DNA of 64,000 nt from Polytrichum commune (taxonomy: Eukaryota > Streptophyta > Polytrichopsida > Polytrichales > Polytrichaceae), in the NCBI GenBank assembly GCA_950295325.1, contig OX485804.1:21824001-21888000 (forward strand). Reading direction: 5' to 3'. The position numbers were made by a program, and so were the translations under genes. Below are positions 58,173 to 64,000 of the stretch, piece after piece. Numbering within the stretch: position 1 is the stretch's first letter; each line of letters begins with the position of its first letter. The notes beneath the pieces were generated by a model. The model was not told the origin of the DNA, searched no databases, and saw only the letters and a program-made list of their open reading frames with translations.

Positions 58173-59984
58173 TTACCCTGTCGAGTTTCGTGAAGTGATC
58201 AACTGAATCCCATATGGGACATCTATAGGTAGACAATCTTTCAAGTACGGTACTTTTGCAAGTATCCACTGATTGTTCAAGTCAGCATCATATGGACATT
58301 GGAACTTGAACACCGGAAGCTGGTAGCATGTGTCCACAGTTTGAGCACGGCTGCAAACTTCTTTGCTTTCGGGTCGGATGTCAATGAACCAAGGGGTGAT
58401 GGCACCATAGCCTTGTGCCACTCCACCGAAGGTCGACAAAGGAGTGACGAATAGAACGTCTGAGAAACTAAGTGTGATCATCTCCGTGAGAGCTTGCCTG
58501 TCTTCCTCGATGTCGTTGAAATGCTGAAGGCTGCCATGGGTCACCTGGATGATGCTCACATCCTCCTTGGCTGGGGGGTTGCGCGTGTACCGCTCCGAGA
58601 GAAACCCATGGAGGCTGGGGAAGAGGGAGGTGATGAAAACCACGGTGTGTGACCTGCGCGTATTGTCTTCTTCAGCAGCAGCAGCTCGCTCTGGAGATTC
58701 GGCAGGTGGAAGGTTAATAATTCTGTTGGAAATGTTTTTTCGAAATGTCTGAGGGTGAGATTCAGCTATGGCGGTGGCGGTGGCTCCAGGCTCAGGCAGA
58801 ATGCCATTGTCAAGAGCGCACTTCATAACCCTCTCAATGACCATGGCATGTGACCTGTTGTACTCCTTTTCACCATCTCGGTAGCGCACTTGAAATCCCA
58901 CACGGCGGTCAGGATGCCGCAAGTAGACGTTGTAAATCTGTTCAATCCTTCGCCACACTTCGTCCGAAGGCAGCATCGAGGTTCGAAGGAGGTGAGTGAG
59001 GGCCATTCTATCGGGGAAGAGTTCTTCTAAGACAGGGTTGAAGGAAGGAATAATGAATAGCTTGGGGAGATAGTAAATACAGCCATCGACGTAAAGCCAT
59101 GGAATGCGACGTAGATAAAATTGCTCCGTGTCACAAAAGAATCTTGCACCCGGCTGGCAGGTGTGATCGTTAGGGCTAAGTGCGTAAATTGATGTTGAGG
59201 TTCCTGATGTTTTCCCTGACCGAGCATCGCCAACTTCCATGTAGAACAGTGCGCTGTTGGACCAATACTTTTGATAATCAGACACATACTGCGGAGTAAA
59301 TTTCTTCTCTGGGTCAAACAGCCACGAGGAGCCTTCGAAGGGCTCACACATAATCCCTGGAACTAGGGTTTCTGCTGGCACCAAAAAAACTCGCTGCGTC
59401 AAAATGGCGTACAGGAGCCCCGAGATCATGGACAACACCTTGTTCCCTAACCCTGCCTTGGGTGAAATTCCCCCAACCAAGAATTTGCAGGCGCTGTCGT
59501 TCCTCTGTGACAAAAAGTACTCCGACATGTTGGCCGCGGTCCCTATTTTCTGTGTACATTCTCGGTGAAGCTTGGAATACTCCTTGAATACCTTCTCCCA
59601 TTTCCTGTTCTGCAATGTGTCCTTCCACAGCGGGGGGAGCTGCTCGCGGCTCTTACATGGGTTCTTTTGGTACCAAAGATCTCTGGCAGTTCCGGTGAAT
59701 TCAGGGGCATCCACCCCTCCCGTGACACGCCTAGTTGCGTTCCGGATAGCTTCGACAAGAGTAGATACGTCTACTATGGATGGGTGGAGAACTTCGTAGG
59801 GAAGCTCTACCGTGGGTTGCACACTGGGTGAGGTTAGAGGAAATATACAGCTGGCGACAAGGATGAGTCCTACCCCTAGAATGGCCACTACACAGATAGT
59901 TCGCACCGAAATGTACTTCGAATGCACCCGGGGCGGCAGCAATTTCTTCATCCGCTGGAGGAACCCAGCGGGTTGGGCTATCAT
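58173..59984 (-). CDS. FUT: GT37 fucosyltransferase (xyloglucan/cell-wall FUT family), 603 aa
   Basis: A single open frame on the minus strand, 603 residues. GT37 enzymes transfer fucose from GDP-fucose to cell-wall polymers such as xyloglucan or arabinogalactan proteins in the Golgi. A short cytosolic N-terminus and one membrane segment at about residues 25-48 give the type II Golgi topology. Family blocks seen: GLGNKVLSMISGLLYAILTQ at 178-197, the VGFQVR motif at 362-367 (GDP-fucose site region), SFSDVLFVTPLSTFGGVAQG at 506-525 and the C-terminal VFKFQCPYDA. An insert rich in Ala/Glu at about 400-445 (AAAAEEDN) is probably a surface loop. Arabidopsis FUT genes usually have a small first exon; here the gene seems intronless, and the ATG at 59984 gives a complete protein. 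The acceptor substrate cannot be told from sequence. Confidence 0.93.
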   Translation of the reverse strand: MIAQPAGFLQRMKKLLPPRVHSKYISVRTICVVAILGVGLILVASCIFPLTSPSVQPTVELPYEVLHPSIVDVSTLVEAIRNATRRVTGGVDAPEFTGTARDLWYQKNPCKSREQLPPLWKDTLQNRKWEKVFKEYSKLHRECTQKIGTAANMSEYFLSQRNDSACKFLVGGISPKAGLGNKVLSMISGLLYAILTQRVFLVPAETLVPGIMCEPFEGSSWLFDPEKKFTPQYVSDYQKYWSNSALFYMEVGDARSGKTSGTSTSIYALSPNDHTCQPGARFFCDTEQFYLRRIPWLYVDGCIYYLPKLFIIPSFNPVLEELFPDRMALTHLLRTSMLPSDEVWRRIEQIYNVYLRHPDRRVGFQVRYRDGEKEYNRSHAMVIERVMKCALDNGILPEPGATATAIAESHPQTFRKNISNRIINLPPAESPERAAAAEEDNTRRSHTVVFITSLFPSLHGFLSERYTRNPPAKEDVSIIQVTHGSLQHFNDIEEDRQALTEMITLSFSDVLFVTPLSTFGGVAQGYGAITPWFIDIRPESKEVCSRAQTVDTCYQLPVFKFQCPYDADLNNQWILAKVPYLKDCLPIDVPYGIQLITSRNSTG

Positions 59985-62754
59985 GGTTTTGGCGGAAGCA
60001 TCACATCACTGCTGCCACAGCAAGATGTAAAGTAGCAAGCTGCAGCTGCTGGGTGGCAATAGTGCGAGTTCAAAGTGCTCACCACAAGAAGAAGAAGAGG
60101 AAGGCAAGGATCACGTCATTGTTGATGGCGCTGCTGTGGCGATGCCTCAAAAAGCTCCCTAGGATGCTCATCCGTGATCTCTCTCTCTCTCTCAACCCCC
60201 TTGAATCTAGAAATCCTCTTTATCCTCCATTCTACCCAGATTCCAATCTACCCTGTTGTAATTGGCCAATGCTGAGTTAGTACATGCATACTTCATCTGA
60301 AGCCACAAGTGATCCAAGGCCAGGATCTACACGCAAAACCCTGGCTCACTGTGCAAAATATTGCATCCAATCATGCGCACCTTGAGAACTTCGAGTTAAA
60401 CCTCCACATGGGTCGAAAAACCGCCTCTTGCAATCCCCCAGCATGACCAAAAAACTTCCAAATCTCCTGAATATATATGTCTAAGAAGCAGTCACTGTGC
60501 TCAATGTTGAGACATTCAAGACGAAGTTACCCTTGTATGAACACCCCTGAATGAATCCTGATCCCAGCGCCTCCCGCAGCGAATGGAGAGAACCTCATCA
60601 ACTGCGCAGGAAAGAGGGTAGCTCCACGGGCTCCACAGACAGCTACTGCTCAATTTTTTATTTTTTTGTTAAAAACACCCTCAATGTTCTGAGTCTCGAT
60701 TGCCAAGATAAACCTCTCCAAACTTGGGAAAAACTTGGGGTAGAATGATCCCAAAACGGCGATTTAAGAACCACAAAACTCTTCACCATGCACCCAAAAC
60801 CTCACCGGAGAGACTGAACGGCGCTCAGTGCTCAAACATCCAGGTGCACTCTCAACATCTTGGTTCGGAATCTCCACACACCTGCTCAAAAGGTCCGCAA
60901 TAATGATACCCAAATGTACAACCCCGCCCCGTCCAAAGCCAAAACCTTCATCGCCCCAAAACCTCCTGAACAGTGACCGAATCTCACCGAAAGCCAAGAC
61001 TCTCCTCAGTGTTCCAACATCCACGGCACTAAAGCTAACTTGGCTGCCTGCCAATGAAGAGCTCACCTCAGATTCCCAACACCATCAACACCTCAGAAAA
61101 AGGACAACATCCATCCATCTCCGAATCCGCACACTGCAAGGCGAGCTCGCTCCCCAGATTCTAGATTCCAATCTAAATGACCTTGGAAGCTCGAAATAAG
61201 CTCACAACTCGGCTAGATTGCACAAACTCCGAAATCCGGCACCTACTCCTCACCCCGGCACCAAGACTCTGGACCCACCCAAGAACACCACCACCACTAC
61301 CCTGAAGGGCCTGAACGGACGGGTGCTGCTCGGTACTACTCAAAAAAAGGCAACCTCTCGCCTGGAGATCCAGTTCAAGCTCATCTCATCCCAGAGCAGG
61401 GTGCTAACTTAGGTAAGTAGCGCCTGACAGCAACACGGGCTCCCATCGACGGACGGAGATGGCAGAAAGCACCTCTGCAGCAGAAGTAAGAAAGTATGTT
61501 GTGAGTTTTGGCAGTTACTCCCTTTGCAACCCAGACGGCCAGACAGACAGACAGCCAGCCAGCCAGCCAGGCCAGGCCAGCTAGTTAAGCCCAGTACCCT
61601 CACACATGAGCAGGAGGGGAGGATTCAGCGGATGACGGATTACCAAGTGGAGTGAGGTGCATGGGGCCCCTTGAAGCTCGGCACGATCCACGGATCATGA
61701 CAGTGGCAACCGTCCTGAGTCCTCCAACTGCTCCTCTTCTATGTCTACTTAAGCTAGTTCGGGATGGTGCCGCCCAACGCTTCTCTTCAACTTTGCAGTC
61801 GGCTGGGCTCGCGCTCGGGCTCACGACAACGATAAAATGAGTACTACTTTCTACGCTCAAGTAAGCTTAAGTCAATGCTCTCGTCGTCGATGGTTTTCAG
61901 AGCTGAATATGGTGGTGCGTGCCGGGAACAAGCCCATGACCCGGCGCCCAAGCAAGCGAGTAACCTCACCGAATACATGGAAGAGGTTGAAATTGGCGAA
62001 CAATCGAAAGAGGGAGGGAGGGAGGAAGGGAGAGGGAGGGAGGGAGAGGAAAGATGGGAGTGGATGGGCCCGATCGGTAGCCGGCGGAGGCGCCGGCGTC
62101 GCTGTGGGTGGACTGGCGACCCGCCAGGTGAGTACTATCATGTACGTGGTGGGTACATTTGGGGCTCCTTCCTCCTCCCACCTCCTGGCCCTTGCTTTCT
62201 TTGGCCCTTTCCAGCACCCCATTTCTGGACACATGGCAGCTACCAAGATGCCTCACTTAAACCCTAGGAGCCTACCCCCTCACAGTGCCTGACGACGCAG
62301 GTTCAACTCCCCCCGGCGCCCCCTCACCCTCCCTCCCTTTGCCTACTGCACACTTACTTTCTTTCTTTTATTTAAATAAATAAATACAAATATATTAGTT
62401 GTTCTTTCTGCCCTTACTACTATACACCCCTGCTGAGCTGGCAGAGGGTTTTCCATTTCTTTCAAATTTAACTTGAAGGGAGCCCACTCTTGGAGGAGTG
62501 GTGATGAGGCCAATTGCCACCGATGTGTTGCTCTCGGAATGATGGAGATAGAAGCCGATCGAGCTTGCTTACATCCGTAGTTCCTTTCAATGCACTGGAA
62601 CACGTTCCATGAGTCTGCGTCATGTGTTAAACGTACGTAGCCCTTTTCAGTTGCTTTTTCTTACTAGGGCACCTCTGTTTGAGTAAGGGTATGTGGTTTG
62701 GTGTGGCTCCAAGAATGGGTACCAAAAACACATGTGATAGAGGAATCGTAACCA
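59985..62754. other. Fucosyltransferase upstream region, partly GC-rich, no gene called
   Basis: Simple repeats: (CT)n at 60177-60193, (CAGA)n/(CAGC)n at about 61539-61580 and a GGGA-rich tract at 62009-62052. Around 61840-62290 long frames are open on both strands at once, a sign of GC-rich composition rather than coding. The first few hundred bases are probably leader and promoter of the fucosyltransferase. Confidence 0.45.
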
Positions 62755-62960
62755 TTCCAATGAACGAGGAGGACCGACTGCTAGTTATAGATGAACCGGT
62801 TGAAGTTCAATACTTCAAGATGATTTAACAAGGATCACTTTAGAGGAGTATGTGGAATGTACTATGAATTAGTAACGAAAAACCAAAAGATCACAATATG
62901 TGACCGGTTGGACTTGGAAACATTAGGATTTTGACCGATTATGCCCAAAATTCTCCCCAG
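62755..62960 (+). repeat. Dispersed repeat family A, copy 6
   Basis: Same orientation as 5311-5531. It has the most consensus-like blocks: 'tagatgaaccggttgaagtt', 'gaccggttggacttggaaac' and 'gaccgattatgccc'. Confidence 0.65.
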
Positions 62961-64000
62961 CTAGTGAACCATTCTAGAAACAAGTAATCAACATAATGTA
63001 AGGGGACGCGGTAAGATGATCGTTTGATGAGCACTAGAATCTTCATTTTGATAATGAATAAGATATCCATATGAGCTCCATAAATTATGATGAAAATGGG
63101 TACGACCTCTGTTTGGATGTTTGTTGACATATCTAGTACTAATTGCGTGTTTCGTATCTTAAGAAAATCGGGCTAGTTGGAGAGAATAACCATTTAAGAC
63201 CCATTTACTCTAGTCCATGTGAGCCTTCAACTTGAAGTATGCGAATCTCACCATCTTTGCTCCAAATGTGGAATACATGGTTCTCCCCTAGGGCCTACCA
63301 TGAGTGACCTTTCTTCTACTTTTTCAAATCTAAAAGGGAGGTTAACTTACTCTTAGTATGACGAGGCCAACTAACTTACATCCTTAACCCCTTCAAGGCA
63401 CCGGGTACATGTTCCATGGCTTATGTCACGATTAGTGTATGTGAGCCTCCAATGAGTTGGTATCGATTCAACCACGCCGTTTTTCCAAACATGGAATATA
63501 CAGTTTTCCCCTAGAGCGAGTGATGCTTTTCCATTTTTTTCAAATTTTAAATGGGAGACTGATGACTTACATTCTTGACTCCTTTGAGGCATCGATATAT
63601 TTCCATTGCCTGCATTTATCATAGTCCATGCAGAATTTGGCTAAACACGTACATTGTGTGGTATGGCTTGTGCACTTGAGGATCCATGAGGGGATGGCAT
63701 TGTCTTAAGGTGCATTGTCTTTTAGTGTCAATGTTAGTGAGGATGAGATGTCTTGCATGTATGCTTGATTTGAGTAGGTCGGTTACTTGGTGAACTGCAG
63801 CGCATGTGTTGTGTTATTCCAAGACTTTTAAGGGATTTATGTTCACATAGTGATAGTAGGTGTGGTTTCATCATTTTATGATCAACCAGTAACATTTTAT
63901 ATTTTTGGGTGATGGGTTGAGCATAGACCTCGAACTTTTGTTCACATTTGATAATGGCATTCTGTCAATCCCTCGGTTGTACTCTTATTGTTATTCCTCC
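62961..64000. other. Gene-free stretch
   Basis: Two related words, 'tggaatacatggttctcccc' near 63270 and 'tggaatatacagttttcccc' near 63493, suggest a degenerate local duplication of about 220 bp. No gene is recognised. Confidence 0.45.

Noticed and set aside
61837..62292. Overlapping frames of 96-151 codons on both strands
   Set aside because: Several frames are open simultaneously through GGGA-rich, GC-rich DNA; no domain or splice-consistent extension.
1..64000. CRISPR arrays, bacterial operons, rRNA genes or integrated viral genes
   Set aside because: No regularly spaced direct repeats, no ribosome-binding operon structure and no rRNA or recognisable viral coding sequence were seen.

Overview
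This 64 kb window is nuclear DNA of a land plant. The evidence is several intron-containing genes with plant-type splice sites, three typical plant families (a LURP-one-related protein, a plant SC35 splicing factor and a GT37 fucosyltransferase), a nuclear tRNA-Ala(TGC), and many plant-type DNA transposons and foldback MITEs. The lineage cannot be fixed from the sequence; a non-seed plant is possible, but that is a low-confidence guess.

Positions 1-32200 are gene-poor and repeat-rich. They hold three copies of a ~500-590 bp TIR element with a 5'-truncated LINE between them (5812-8735), a Tc1/mariner (pogo-type) element with TA duplications and a transposase relic (10915-11908), a CACTA-like mini-element (12547-12876), a badly decayed transposon-type gene (13526-14901), a Harbinger-type foldback MITE with TAA duplications (18342-18735), and several small foldback families, one nested inside another. 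I find no intact protein gene here.

Positions 32200-60000 are the gene-bearing half: a LURP-one-related gene (+, 32968-34139), an unrecognised coiled-coil gene (-, 37575-35185), an SC35-type SR splicing factor (-, 44843-40554), a BTB/POZ protein (-, 49969-48396), exonuclease V EXO5 (+, 52338-55694), tRNA-Ala (+, 56608-56680) and a single-exon GT37 fucosyltransferase (-, 59984-58173). The BTB and EXO5 genes are divergently arranged over a ~2.4 kb spacer. The genes do not form a shared pathway; they are ordinary independent plant loci.

The most striking feature is in the SC35 gene. Two adjacent 67-nt exons (42862-42796 and 42741-42675) have identical length and splice phases and encode alternative versions of the last strand of the RRM. 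The intron between them is only 54 nt, and only use of exactly one exon keeps the frame, so the structure predicts mutually exclusive splicing. Other notable points are a ~450 bp tandem duplication whose last partial unit supplies the EXO5 start codon, a 15-residue repeat tail plus SUMO-interaction-like motif on EXO5, and a three-unit tandem repeat inside intron 1 of the coiled-coil gene. All exon models were made by eye from splice signals, frame and family similarity, without transcript data.
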